From Arbacia lixula (lineage: Eukaryota > Echinodermata > Echinoidea > Arbacioida > Arbaciidae), in NCBI GenBank assembly GCA_963669155.1, contig OZ022579.1, positions 15,088,040 through 15,152,039 on the forward strand: DNA of 64,000 nt. Reading direction: 5' to 3'. Below, piece by piece: positions 1 through 13,600 of the stretch. The translations under genes were made by a program, and so were the position numbers. Within the stretch, counting starts at the first letter, position 1; the number at the start of each line of letters is the position of its first letter. Under the pieces are notes generated by a model. It was not told the origin of the DNA. It worked only from the letters and a program-made list of their open reading frames with translations, and did not search any database.

Positions 1-479
1 ATCGTGTCACAAGCCCCTGATATAAACAGAACAGCAACCATAATATCCAAGTTTACCGTATGGTACACTATATAACTTACAAATAACAGTAGGAATGATG
101 GGATATATTACAGTTTTGTCCGTATCTGGTAAATGTTTCTTACAAAAAAGGCTTTCGAGCATATGATGCTGACTTTTGGTAATGCTGAGGAGTATAACAA
201 GATAGACAGATTAATAATAATTACTGACACATGCATCTACAAGTGATTAGAAAGACTCATATAACATTGAAACCTCTGAAAGCTCTCTTTTGAAAACATA
301 ACTGTGGAAGATTGAAAGATACATGATTGTGAAAACACAGAGAATTGATATAACATCACCATGTGGCTCTGAAAACTTAAATGAACTTACAACTTTGATT
401 ACTTAGAAATTTAAGATAAAGTTCTTACATAGTCCCAGCTATGTTTTCGTACAGTTAAACACTAATAATGTTAATACAA

Positions 480-1130
480 AACAAATATAAAAAGATCTCT
501 TTGTTTGTCTTCTTCCCTTTGGGTTCAGCAGAGTACTTTTGAAATATTGTTCCTTCATTGTATCAGCTATGTATCCATACTGTTCAATGTACGGTAATTA
601 AAACAAACATACAAAGACTTCTTATTTCATCTTCCTTCCTCAGTTTTTACAACAGTACATTTGGGATATTTTTTTGCATAGTCAATGATCAGTGCTGGAC
701 TCGTTTTCTCATAGTTTCACCTGTTTACTTCCAGTACTATTCATACTTATAAAAACACAAATAAAAAGACTTCGTATATTTATTGTCTTCCCTCTAAATA
801 CATTAGGAATATTGTTGTTTCATAGGCCTACACCAGTTTCAGCAATTTTCTCAGCAATTTTCCTTTACAGTTCCAATGATAATAATGTGAATAAAGAGCC
901 AAAACACAGACTTCTTATTTCATCTACTTCCATTGTTTTCAGCTATTTGCATATTGAACATTGTTTTATATTCACTGAGCTATGTATGTTTGGAATATGA
1001 TAGCCATTGTGCAGTGCTTGACTCATTCCTTCATAGCCCCAGCTACAGTATAATAATGATAAGAAAAATGTAGATTCATTCAATCTTTTTCCACTTGTTT
1101 TCAGCTAAGAAGACAATAAAGTACAAAATA
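480..1130. repeat. Degenerate tandem repeat, period about 150 bp, downstream of the gene
   Basis: Blocks starting near 485, 601, 752, 898 and 1050 share an AAAACA..AAAGACTTCTTATTT-like segment followed by a CTTCC-rich segment. A second shared segment (CAGTGCTGGACTCGTTTTCT near 690, CAGTGCTTGACTCATTCCTT near 1010) is spaced by about two units. The copies are strongly diverged. Short open frames here on the plus strand reflect low stop density and not a gene. Positions 1-480 hold AT-rich DNA in which I see nothing else. Confidence 0.5.
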
Positions 1131-1199
1131 TTATTAATCATTGTTAATATTTTCCACTATTATCTCCACTTTTAACATATTATTATCAATCCTTATGTA

Positions 1200-1418
1200 T
1201 ATTTGTGTTTGTGTTGTTGTTTTTATTCTCCTGTTTTTATTGTGTATGTTACATGTTTAAAGGGTTAATCGACCCTAACAAGTGCTCGCCCCTTTTCGGT
1301 TAGCCCTTGCATTTTATTGTCATCATTGATTGTATGTATGTTTTCTATGCGAAATAAACTTGAATTGAATTGGATTGAAAAAAGTTCATATTGAAAATCG
1401 TTCTTTCCTAGCCACCGT
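1200..1418 (-). other. Likely 3' UTR of the EGF/CUB gene with candidate poly(A) signals
   Basis: On the minus strand AATAAA occurs at plus 1313-1318, 1236-1241 and 1222-1227, downstream of the stop codon. Which one is used cannot be told. The stretch 1255-1380 also looks like the 3' tail of a plus-strand retroelement, so part of this UTR may be repeat-derived. Confidence 0.35.
1255..1385 (+). mobile_element. Probable 3' end of a retroelement with TTGAA-type tail
   Basis: The sequence TATGCGAAATAAACTTGAAT followed by TTGAAT/TGGATTGAAAA repeats looks like the 3' terminus of a non-LTR element with a short-repeat tail. It may be the 3' tail of an insertion oriented on the plus strand. Only the tail is recognisable and no coding remains. 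The family assignment rests on appearance alone. Confidence 0.35.
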
Positions 1419-1624
1419 TCAGTGGTCAAACTTGATGTCTAATCCCAGCTGTGCTTCTTTGCTGTTGGTAGGGTGCTTGTAGCTCCAGCACAGCACGCCC
1501 AGGAAGAGGAAGATTAGGAAGACGAGGGTGACGATGACTCCGATCCACCAGGGTTCGATGACCAGGCCCCCTTCAGGCGACTCCTGGTTGCCCTCATCAG
1601 GCAGACCTGGGCTGGACGATGGGG
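1419..1624 (-). CDS. E77: terminal exon, stalk + transmembrane helix + cytoplasmic tail
   Basis: 206 bases including the stop TGA at 1419-1421. It encodes 67 residues after the split codon. First comes a Pro/Ser/acidic stalk of 26 residues ([11 protein letters not shown], then [15 protein letters not shown]). Next is one hydrophobic helix of 20 residues, [20 protein letters not shown]. Last is a 21-residue tail beginning SYKHPTNSK and ending DIKFDH. The acceptor AG lies at plus 1625-1626 after a pyrimidine stretch. This makes the protein a type I, single-pass membrane protein with almost no intracellular part. I see no kinase, PDZ-ligand or ankyrin-type motif that I would trust in the tail. 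The exon closes the phase-1 frame of all upstream exons, which supports the whole gene model. Confidence 0.88.
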
Positions 1625-4600
1625 CTGGGGAGAAAAAGAAGAACCATGAAATTAAAAAAAAAGTTAATTACTCGTGTGAATTAAAAAAGGAAAGGGCTGA
1701 TATGAGGATGGTCAGATGGATGTGCAGGGTATCATTTTGTGAGAGAAAAATAAACAAAGACCTCCTCCAGTCCACGGGCCTGGTAAGGATAGGACAGGTG
1801 ATGAGAAAGAGCAGGTTGAGATGGTATGGTCATGTGGCTAGGAGAGAAGAGACACTGGCTCTAGAGAATACTAAATTTTACAGTTGTTGGGAGGAATCCA
1901 TTTGGGAGACCTCGCAAGACATGGGAGGAAACAATCAAAGAAGACAGAAAGGTGTTGACATTACACACATTGACCAAAATGACAGGACAGAGGAAAGTAT
2001 GGAGGAGAGCCATCAAGGAAATACCATCTGGGGGGTGTTTCACCAAGCTGTATTAAGCTATGCACAACTTTACGCACGACTGGTACGACCTATTCTTGTG
2101 CTAAATGCTACACCGCAATTTGTTCCTGTTTTAATATAGCAGGAGTTAATTTCCAACAATCCTAATCAAATTAACAAAGCATAAACCTTGTATTCAGACA
2201 CTTGTGAACAACAAGAATTTAAATTGACAAAGATCAGGTTTTAACTTTAGCTGATAGGAGTCAAAATCATTAACAATCTTATTAAACACAAGAAGAGGTC
2301 ACCATACGTTCATAAAGACGTTCACAGCTTACAAACAGCTTGGTGAAACACTCCCAGAGGAGTTATCATTGGTTTATGAAGCTGGTCTACTTACGGAGCT
2401 CACAGTGTGCTCCTCCAAAGCCGCCGCGACAGAAGCAGAGATACCTGCCTACATCGTCCAGGCAGATGGCGTCATTCAGGCACGGACTGCTCACACACTC
2501 ATCGATATCTAGCACAGGGGAGGGCGGAAGCAAGAATTGAAATGGTGTATTACTGATAACTCCCTCAGTCCCATATGTAATTAATTGTGTTGCAATTGAC
2601 ATAGGACAATCACTGGTTAGTACTGAGAGCATTAAGTTGCACATCAGAATGATTTAACAATTAACCTTATACTGAACAAATCAAACTATATGCCCATGCA
2701 TTCAAATGATTACTCAAAATCAGGCAGAATTAAGCAAAACATTCATTCTTAATCCAAGAAAACTTTGTAATATCACATTACAAATTTATTGTTACTGTCA
2801 TATTGTGAGCCATGCAAACTTTGAAAAGATGTCAAACATTTCTTCATCCTCACTTTGCAATTGAGATGAAAGAGGTATGTTTAACCATATTGTACTAAAT
2901 TCAAATTTTCATTTCATGGTCGCCAACGTCACAAGATATGGCACTTGAGAGAGAGAGATTAAATTCTGGGTGCACTGCAATGTTGTTTTTCAACATTCTA
3001 CAACAAATGAGTTAAAATGCAATACACTAAACGGGTAAAAGATAAAATGATGTTTCTGGTCAGACAAGTTAAAACGAATTACAAATGTAGTAATACTGAC
3101 ACTCGAAAAAATATGGTGTTTTTTTCACCTTCATTTTCAGAAACAGACAACATTTAAACAGCTTTTAAGTTACCCTTTTAACAAGCTTTAACAGTGGAAA
3201 TAGTGTGCTTTTCTAAACAAAAGGAACCAAAGTATAAGGTTTTATTTGTTAATAGATGATAAAGAGATAGGAGAGATAAATAAGAGTACTCAAGCAGTGT
3301 CATCTCCACCATTATGCAAGGCACTGGTTCTAAACAACATCACTCATCTGAAATTGTCTATTGGGCTTGTGCCTGGCTCTCTCACTGAGAGACCCCGCTA
3401 TGATAACCACTGCCTGTTCTACCCACATGGTTCACAACCAGCTGTCCTGACAACATAAAGTCACATTTTGATACTTGAGAAAAAGTCTGTGAGCGCTTAC
3501 CAACGGAGCAGTCGAGCTCAGTATATCCTGCAGCACATACACACAGATACCCATTGAGCTGGTCCACACACAGTCCTCCATTCTGGCAGGGGTCGCTGAG
3601 GCACTCGTCGATATCTGTGTAAAAGGATATATGGGATTTTTTTAGTTTTTTTATCTGCTTTGGGGACTTTTCCTTTTTTTCCTTAATTTTCATGAAAAAA
3701 CCCCACATAATTTCAAAGATATCATGCATATTCCCAGAAACAAATCAGTTAGTGAGAGATACAACAGGATTGTTTGATTATTACAACTGAATATGAGAAT
3801 GATCTATACTTATTCCGTTTTATGTCCTTAGATTAATTTATTTTGTACTTTATTCGGCTGAAAATGCCAAATGAAATAAAGAAAATGCTAAACACCACAA
3901 GTAACAATGAGTAGCTTGAATCAAATACTGTTAAATTCCTTTTACGAATTTCTGCCCTGATTTTTCTTCCCTTTCCACCAGTTTACTATCATAAACATTA
4001 TGAGCTACAAGGTGATTCATTGTTACAAATTAAAGTCATGATCATGCTCATAACTTTTGAATTTACCACTGCTATGGCAACCATCATCATATCATCCTCA
4101 ACCCTATGATACATTTTCCACTCTCCTCCTCCTTATTGCCCTAGCTTACTTTCTTGACAGTCGACTCCTGTGTATCCCGGATCACAGTTACATACGTAGG
4201 CTCCTTCCTCTAGCTCCACACACACACCATTCACTCCACAGGGGGTCTCCAGGCAGCCAGTACCAATCACTGCAACGATAGCAAATAGCAAGATTGACAT
4301 AAAAGGTGCACCTGCATCAGTTAACTTATTCAGGACAAAGGCCTTTTTAAAGCAAAACTGCTCATTATTTGGCTTTCAAATTGGCAACAGTATTTTTTGT
4401 AATGAAATTCTTATAAAGAAACATAATGAAAATTCCATGTTAAAGTAATCAGATGTCAAAATTATTCAAGAACAAAAATAATTTCAATTCAAAGAGAACA
4501 AGAGGGATTTCAACCTTTTCAGCAAGTTGCCAATTTGAAGATTTAGTGCCCATTTTGCCCTGTATTTTGCTTTGAAAAATCATTACGAAGGTAATGTATA

Positions 4601-7600
4601 TCACTAAATGCCAAAAAATCAATAAATCTTGTGAAGCTAAAGCATTGAACTACTGTTTGCACACATCATTGGAGTAAAAAAAAAATGCTGAGTTCGGTAT
4701 GTTTCTGGGGATCGGGTATATCCGTAGTGAATGGGGTGACTACCTAGTGCTTACCTATATCACATCTTGCCCCAATAAAGCCAGGATCACAGTGACATGT
4801 GAAGCCGTTGTCATGGTTCTCGCACTGACCGGCCACACAAGGACTGTCCATGCACTCATTCACATCTGCCCAAAAGCACAAAAAAAGAATGCAAAAATTA
4901 TAATATTGATCTCTACAGTGTCTTGTGCTACACTGAGTCATTAGTGATTTTTTTTTATTTTACAACTTGCAAATATTCTCAATTACAAATGATCCTGAGG
5001 TTTGGAATTGTAATCAACATTTCAAAAATGTCATTAATCACATTAATCCAATACGTCATGCATGAGTGTGCAAATTTTAAAGGAAAAAATGTCACTTCTC
5101 AAAAGTCACAAGGGTAACTTTGGGATTCGGTTGTATGAATTTCTTATGAATTCCATCTCTGGTGCATAATTTATGTCCTTTCAATGTTTATCATCCATCT
5201 CTCGATGCACTAGCACCTATCCCAACACTTAACCCATTGTTCTGGTTGAGTGTGCACCGTTTAACAAATATTCATCCCTCTTGCGTTTGAAACTTTTAAA
5301 AACCCTTTATTTTGGTGAAAAAATAAAACTGGATATTTTGATTAAGATGTAATATAACCTGTTATGTAAACATACATGTAAGAAGTCATTTTCGAGTCAT
5401 GGTTGAGTGAAAACACTTTAAAAATCACAAAAGTAATGCCAAAATGTATTGTTAAAACGGCATGAACAATTACCCTTGTGACTTTTGAAAAGTACCATGT
5501 TTGCCTTTAAAATTTGTCCACTCATGCATGACTTATTGAATTAATGTGATTTTCACACAGAAGTTAGTTAATAAGTCAAGGAACAATCCTGCCAAATTAT
5601 TTTTGCCCAAAACCTCTTCGATAAAAAGTTATGCTATTTTGTTCAGGGGGGGGGGGGGGGGGGACTTACTTTTTTTGTTGTGTTTATATTACCAAATTTT
5701 ACCTGAATCATGATTTTTTTCCCTAAAACATGTATATAAATAATTGAGAAATGCTTGTCTTAACATGTATGTACATGTAAATTGTTTCATTGAATATATT
5801 GATATGTTAATGTTGTTCTTATATGTCAATTGTATTTTGTTTAATCAAGGGAATTCATCTTAGACACGCCTCCTACTTCCTCTGATCGCTCCAATACCAT
5901 TACATGATAATAGAATGATAGATTATAAATTTCATCTTGCAAGATTTGTGGAGATGAAATTGAATCTTGAATCTTAGATCTTGGATTTAATTTTTGAAAA
6001 TTCAGATCAATTCTCATAAAAGGTGAATATTTGGCAGGAACTTGTGGAATGCTATCACATGAACTGAATCATACACGCCTTCTCAAAATTAAAAAGAAAC
6101 GAAAGTCAGAAGGTAACTACATACCTTGAGTGCATGTTTCTCCCATCCATTCATCCACACACTGGCAGGTTGTGTTACCATCAGGTAGGAGAGCACACGC
6201 CCCTCCATTCTGGCAGGGGTTGGTCTCACAAAGCACTGCAGTTCAGTAAACATTGATAGAGAAATACAAGACAGAACTGAGATCAAGTGAACAAATCAAA
6301 TTCAATATATGAACTGCCTTATCAATTGTTTCTGGCAAATCTGATGGGGGTGCTTTCACACAGCAGTGCACTTCATTATACATTGATAGATAAATGCAGG
6401 AGAGATATGAAATTAACTTAACTTTAACATATGAACTTCTTAAATATCTATTTCTAGCAAATCATATTGCTTGACTTGTTATATATATTGTACTATATTG
6501 TTCACCTGCATAAACCGACAGATGCAGGAATTACTTTACATTTCTCACCTCGAATTTCACAAAGTACTCCTGAGAAGGCATCAGGGCAACTGCAGTAGAA
6601 CTGGTTCTGTCCGTTGATGCAGATGCCGCTGTTCAGGCAAGGCTGGGAAGCACATTCATTGAGGTCTGAGTGTGAAGAAGGAAATAGGAGAAGTCTGGGA
6701 GTAGAATCTGACATTTGAAATATGTCCTATCAACATTTGCTCCTTATGTGATGTTTGTTACAATTACATGTATGAGACAAAAACACATAACATTAAATGA
6801 AAAAGAATTTTGTCTGGCAAAGAACTAGTTGACGAAAGTCTGTTATGACCACAGGAAAACAAGATGCTCCCATTTGTTCAACATTAGAGGATTTTTATTT
6901 GTCACCATTTGCGGATTCAAATTTGTAGGTAAAGAGTTGCTCTCATGCCCTGGAAACAATAAAAACAAGTTGTGGACTTTATGCAACAAAGGGAATAAAA
7001 TACATACTTTCATGAAATCACATTGAATTGCTGGTTGCATAGTGTCTGGGAGCTGGGTATACACAGTTCCCGTATTACATGGGTTGAAATCAGTAAAGAA
7101 GAATTCGAATGTCATCATGATGACTCTTACCTGACTGACACAGCTGTCCAGTGAAGCCAGCCAGACAGCTACAGACCACTGAGGTGGGCGTGGCCTGCTG
7201 ACAGGTGCCTCCATTGAAACAGGTGTCTTGGAGACAGGTCTCGGACAGCACTGACCAATCAATGACAAAAATGGGATGAAGATAAGATGAAGATAATATA
7301 TAACGCATCATATATATTGATATTCAGGAAAAAAATCACAAAATACACATCATTATGCTACAATTATTTTGAAGTAAAGGGTGTGAGACAAAGGAGTTAA
7401 AATCCAAACATGTATCTTACTCTTTGAATGTTCAACAAATTGTTCTTGACCATCTCTTTGCTCAATAATTGAACATTTTTAGCAAATACATGATAATTGA
7501 GACACATTTTCTATTTGTTCATGAAGTCACGTGTTCAGTTAAATATTTTTATACAGTCGATTATGATTAGGCTTTCATAAAAAGGAGAGCTAGCACAAAA

Positions 7601-10600
7601 AGAAAGACAGAATCTGAAAAACATTCAATTCACTTCTCATTTTCTCAATGAAAAACAAAATGCGAAAAAGTTTAAGTGTCAGAGTACTTTTATAAGTGTC
7701 GAGTAATGGACTACAGGTGGTACATTATATACTTGTGGCATACCTGTTTCACACCGGTCTCCTATGTAGCCTGTTGGACAGAGACAGGTGATGCTTCCAT
7801 CAGTCAGCTGGTTACATGTTGCTCCATTCAAGCAAGGGCTGGGGTTACACGACACTACGAGACGGGTCAGAAAATACATGGTGTGAAGTAACCTAATACA
7901 GGATCACAAGTACTAACATCATTCATGATAAGATTATATCAATATATTACTATATTACAGGTATACTTTAAGGTCATTTATCATCAGTGTAATGCGAGAA
8001 GACTGTGATTGAATCAAACCTGCAAAATATGACACTGCCGTGATCTTTGCTGGTCACTAAGATTTAATAGCTGCAATGAAACACTCGCAAGTGCTCTGAT
8101 ACATAAAGGTTACAATACATGCATAATAACAGCAACAACAAAACACTTCTCAAATGTAATGACTCTGCGATGAAAGCGACAAAGGCAGAAGCACGCTTGG
8201 AAGATTGGTGCCTCTGGTGACCACAACAAAACAAATAAAGCAATGGACATTCTTTATTTCTATTCAAATGTTTTTCTTATGTAGATAATGATCTCCAAGT
8301 GTGAAATAGTATGAGCATAATGACATATATTCTGTTTGATAATGATGAATGCCGAGTATGGGTTGGGACTTACCTTCCATTTCACAGTGAAGTCCAGCCC
8401 AACCAAAGTTGCAGACACAGACGTAGCTCTCGATGGTGTCTGCACACGTCCCTCCATTGAAGCAGGGGTTGCTGGAGCAGGGAGGTGTCACTGGAAGGGG
8501 TATAAATAAAAACAAAATATAACACAGATTTTGACCATACAGGCAGGGTAGCTCAGGAGTCATATGTAATAACAAAGTAACCTTATGTTACACTTTCCTT
8601 ATAAACTATCAGAGTTCATACACAGATAACTTCATTCAAACTTCATCACACAAAGCAGTTTGGAGTACTTCCTTGCACATACAAAATGCTGGAGTAATAC
8701 ATGCACTTTTATATGATCACTGTTTATTTCATTGTAATTGAGAAAACACTTTATTTGATGCAATTAAAAATGCACTTTAAGTAATAAATTTATTACACTT
8801 ATGAATGTATACTGTGATAGCAAGTAAGTTAGTAAATTGAAAATAGTGATTAAGGGAAGTAAAGCAAATGAGACTTAAAATTAGAGTTTGGATGTCATAA
8901 GGTTGTGTGCACCCATTACAGTTTACCTGGTATGTTGTTATCTTTGACTTCAAGAGAGAATCCAGGATATGTTTTGCTCTCATCAGTGGTAAATAACACC
9001 CACAGCGTGTTGCCTGAAGAGACAAAGTTGCTGGGCTGGGTTGCTCCTGAGTGATAGATGACTCGGGAGCCTATGTCTGTGGGATCTATCCCATTTCCAA
9101 TCTTAAGGGAACACACAAATGAACAGATTGGATTAAACCTGAATTCCTTGAAATAAAATGTTTTTTTTCTAACATATAATTTTGTACAAAGAAAGTCAAG
9201 ATTATATCTAAAAATCAATGGCTAGGATAATTGATTTATCATGCAGGCCTCTGTAAATCAGTGAAAGGTTTACATATTGAAAGTGGACACTGCTCTTGCT
9301 GCATGGTCCTCATCTGTGAAAATCGTTCCTCATTGCAGCTTAAAATGACTTAGTGTACAGCGTAGACCTATGACTGGTTGGACCCTGTTGCCAAGTATTT
9401 CTGGGTAGCTTCTCTCTCTCTCATCACTTATTCACACAACCACGGGCCCGTAACATAAAGGTTTGCGATCAATCGCAAAATGGCAATGACCAATCCATTT
9501 CATTGTTGCATGCACTTTTTGTTCAAATGACTAACCAGTAACCAATCATAGTTTGTCTTTCAAATTTGCAATTGATCGCAAACCTTTATGTTACGGGGCC
9601 CAGATGTTGCCTTCTCTCATTCAACAGTTCAAGATCTCTCCTATCAAATACACATTGACCTGATCACCTCACATCCCTTTTCAGTTCCACTTTATCTCAC
9701 TCTCCTTATTATAAATGACACATGCATATAAAGACCACTAAGAACAACACTTGGTCTTTATTAACAGCTTTTCTTAATTTACAGGTTACTCAGGTTACAA
9801 ACTGCAATGACAGGCGTTTTTCAGGGGAACAAAAAATGTTGTCTTCATAGACAGTTAGTCTTTCTATAAATGTGGTCGCTAAAGCTGGTTTCACTGTAGT
9901 ACCTACCTGCAGGTAGTCATAGTTGGCTTCAGTGGTGAAGTTCTCAAAGACCACCCTGAACCTCCTACCAGCAGGTAGGTCAAACAACCAGAGACAGTCC
10001 AGGTCATCTGGGTAGTTGTTTGGGTAGTTTGGTGATGTCACTTGGAGGAGGCCATCATTAGGAAGAGGAAAGTCAGCTCCACATCCAACAGCTACAGGCA
10101 ATAGTATATAAACATGGACTGCTCTTAGGGGAACATGCGTGAGACTATTGGCAGATGTGCAAATCTTTTCCAGAACAAGTACTATTGACACCAATCTTCA
10201 TGACATATTGCTTATTTCATCTTAGTTTAGCTTTTTGGAGCTGCAAGAGGAAAATCTCACCAAGTATCAAGTACCAATATTTGTGCAAATATAAGTACTA
10301 TTGCACATGATTCAAACGAATTGGCTAGGATGGTTAAATCTATGTCACGACTGTCGACCAATCGAAAAGCATGATTATTAATATGAGGTATACCTGATAA
10401 GTATGAATACATTCATTGCATTGGTATTCATTGTATGAGTCACAAATAAAACTGGACACATGCTAATAGTGGCTAGAAGTAAAAAACACAAAAAAAACAA
10501 AGGAAGATAAGTGATAAAGTGATCCAATCCACATTTTTTTACCCCACTTTGACCAGACTCACCATCAATCAGACATGCAAAAAACACATGATGCATCTGA

Positions 10601-13600
10601 ATAGGTGTTTATGTAGCTAATTTGGGGTAAAGAAACGTTACGGATATTCATTGCTACTAATATCGTATCATGTGCAGGTGATATTTTACGGACCCATTTG
10701 ACAGTTGTCTCCTACAAAGTTGAGAGAGCAGATGCAGAGGTAGCCGTTGACTGACAGCTGGCTGCATGTCCCTCCATTCAGACAGGGGTTGCTGGCACAC
10801 TCATCAATATCTGCATTAAATGTATACATAAATAGATGAACAAATACATATGTGAATAGTTGGAATATACATGTATCATTCTGAAGAGTGATAAAGGATA
10901 CAACAATTACAATGAGATGTTGTTTTCAGTGTTCCTGTATTGATCAATATCAGAGTCAAACAAAAATAGAAATTGATAGATTAACAAGAAACTAAAATGT
11001 GTAGTGTGAGTAAGCATGCATCACTCTCAAGAGAATGTGCTCCTGCTAAAGGATACACTAGTTTTGTCAGTCAATGATTTTTTTTCTAAATAATTGTTAT
11101 GTCTAATATTACAGAGAAATCTGCTTTACTGTCCACCTGTATAGAAAGACCACTTGCCAATAGACATCCTTTTTCTTTTCCTTGGAACATTTTTATTGAA
11201 ACATCTATCAAAGTAATCGCTACAAAGGACCACATTTCTCATCTCCCCTTGACCTGTCTTTCTACACAAGTTTGGCCATTTTTGCACTTGTGGATTGACA
11301 TGTGTCAATCACATTATCAGTCAATAAATAAGAAACTTCTAGAATGACATTAGAATAAGGAGCAATGCTGGAATGGGGTAACCCACCTGTCTCACAGAGG
11401 GTGCCTGTGGACCCTGGCTGACACTGACATGAGAACGTCCCTCCATCCCTGTTAATGCACTGCCCGTTGTTTTGACATGGGACATTAGCGCAAAGGTTCA
11501 CTCCTTCAGGATTAAAAAAAAAAAAATATGTGATTATAAGAACTCATCAGAGAAAAGCATAACTACATGAGTTTATTGCATATCATTCCATATCTAATCT
11601 GCACTTGAATGATAGTTTTGTGTGTGGGGGGATTGAGATATTAACAGGATCTGATTCTTCTTTACATTATACACCCATTCAATGTCATATTCCTTAGACA
11701 GTATCTCCCACAAACAAGGGGACAGTGGTGGAATAGAGGGGAACAGTTATACATACATAAATACAAAGTGAACTTTCTAATGCATCTCTGTGAATGGTAC
11801 TGGAACCAGCAAAGTTTCTTTCAGAGTCAGACACTATATCAACATCACAATACCTCTAACTAAGTTCATGATGTTTTCGCAAGTGAAGGAGTGAGATTAG
11901 TTGCATAAAATGTAATTGTCAATGTATGTGAGTATCATTCTGGTGACCAAAGTCTCTATGTTCTATGAGGTTTTGAAGTTTGAATTATATTGAATTGAAT
12001 TAAATATCAAACTGAGGGGTATTATTAGATATAATATCACAGCTTCAAGGTCAGATTGTGTTCAATGTATAATGATGACATGTATAAATAGGTTGACACA
12101 CAATGAATTGGGTCTCGCAACCATAACATTATGGTCAACACTTCCCTCAACTCTTTTTCTTTTCTACACCTTCACATATTTGTCCCTGCAACAGGCAAAA
12201 ATCTAATGGAGCACAGTTGTTGGATGGTACTGAAGGGGTTGAGACTTACTGATGCCACAGTTGACTCCTGTCCAGTCTACAGTGCACTGACACATGAAGC
12301 TGGAACAGCGGTTCTCACACGTCCCTCCGTTCAGGCAGGGAAAACTGAAGCATGCATCAACATCTACCACACAAACAGGGTGAAAGAGATGAAAATAACA
12401 AGACAACAGCATTACAATGATAATAAGAACAAGAATGACTATTCTAAAATGATAATGAAAATAATAATTATTATCATCAATAAAACTGAGGCAAACATCC
12501 ACATCTATCACATAAACAGTTTGAAAGTGAAAACAAAACAACAAGAATAACCAACTAACAAAATTTTGAATACAAAGTTGATAATTCTTGAATGATAATC
12601 AAACATCATGACAATGATAATAGCAGTACTCTGATCATTCTAATATGAACGTTTTTGCTTGAAATAAATATACCTGCAGCTAGTGATTTACTTTCAAGCT
12701 AAAATGCACTTTGAAAGGTGCATTTACAAATTGAACAAGGTTTGGGGTTATCGTTTGTAATGTTTGAAATACATGCAGAAAATGTGCACACATAATGCAA
12801 ATGGTCAATTTGAATATCAATGGGGACTGCTGGGTTGAATTGACAAGCTTTGGGGTTACTGTTGGGAACAAAAGATAAAGTAGTCATACACACCTAGCTC
12901 ACAGAGGAGTCCCTGATGGCACTCATCACATAGGCACCTGTACAGCCCAGGTCCTGCCACCCCCTCACAGCTGCCTGCGTTCTGACATGGCGACGGGTTA
13001 CAGACATCTAGAAATGGGAAGATAAAATAATGCTTAATCAGGATGAATGACTAACAGGGAAAATATTACAACGCCTTATCATATACATTTGTTACACACA
13101 TAAACCAATAAATTTCACATACAGGGGTGTACACATATTTTCAAGGATGACAACATTACAGACTTTTTCGCAAGTCGTTCTTTTGACGAGTGTCAACCTA
13201 GCAACTTCCATGTAACTGCTAATCCTTATATTCATAAACATAAACATTGGTCACGCACAAACAAGTATGAGAGTAGATTTAAAAGTTACAGGCTGGAAAA
13301 CACTTACCTCTTTCACAGTTAGCACCACTGAAGCCAGTAGCACACTGACAGGTGTATGACGAGCACTCATTGCTGCACGATCCTCCATTCAGGCAGGGGT
13401 TGGATGCACAGGTGTCTACAGCTAGATAGTACGATACGAAAATTAACAGAAATATGTATGTATGAGTGTGAGACAAACCAGTGATAACACTGAGGTTTAT
13501 CACAAAACAAAACAAACTATGGTCACGTTTATTAATTGCGAACAATTGTGTTTAAAAATGCTCATAGCAGGCTTTCAAAGAATTGATAAATGCACCCATA

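Larger units (their letters stand above)
2509..4754. other. Introns around E74-E75: nothing further seen
   Basis: The intron stretches 2509-3500, 3615-4149 and 4270-4754 are AT-rich. I see no EGF exon, RNA gene or clear mobile element in them. Confidence 0.4.

Noticed and set aside
1528-2139. 203-codon plus-strand open frame as a host gene
   Set aside because: Its first part is the complement of exon E77 and its later part is a frameshifted LINE tail. It is not a coherent protein.
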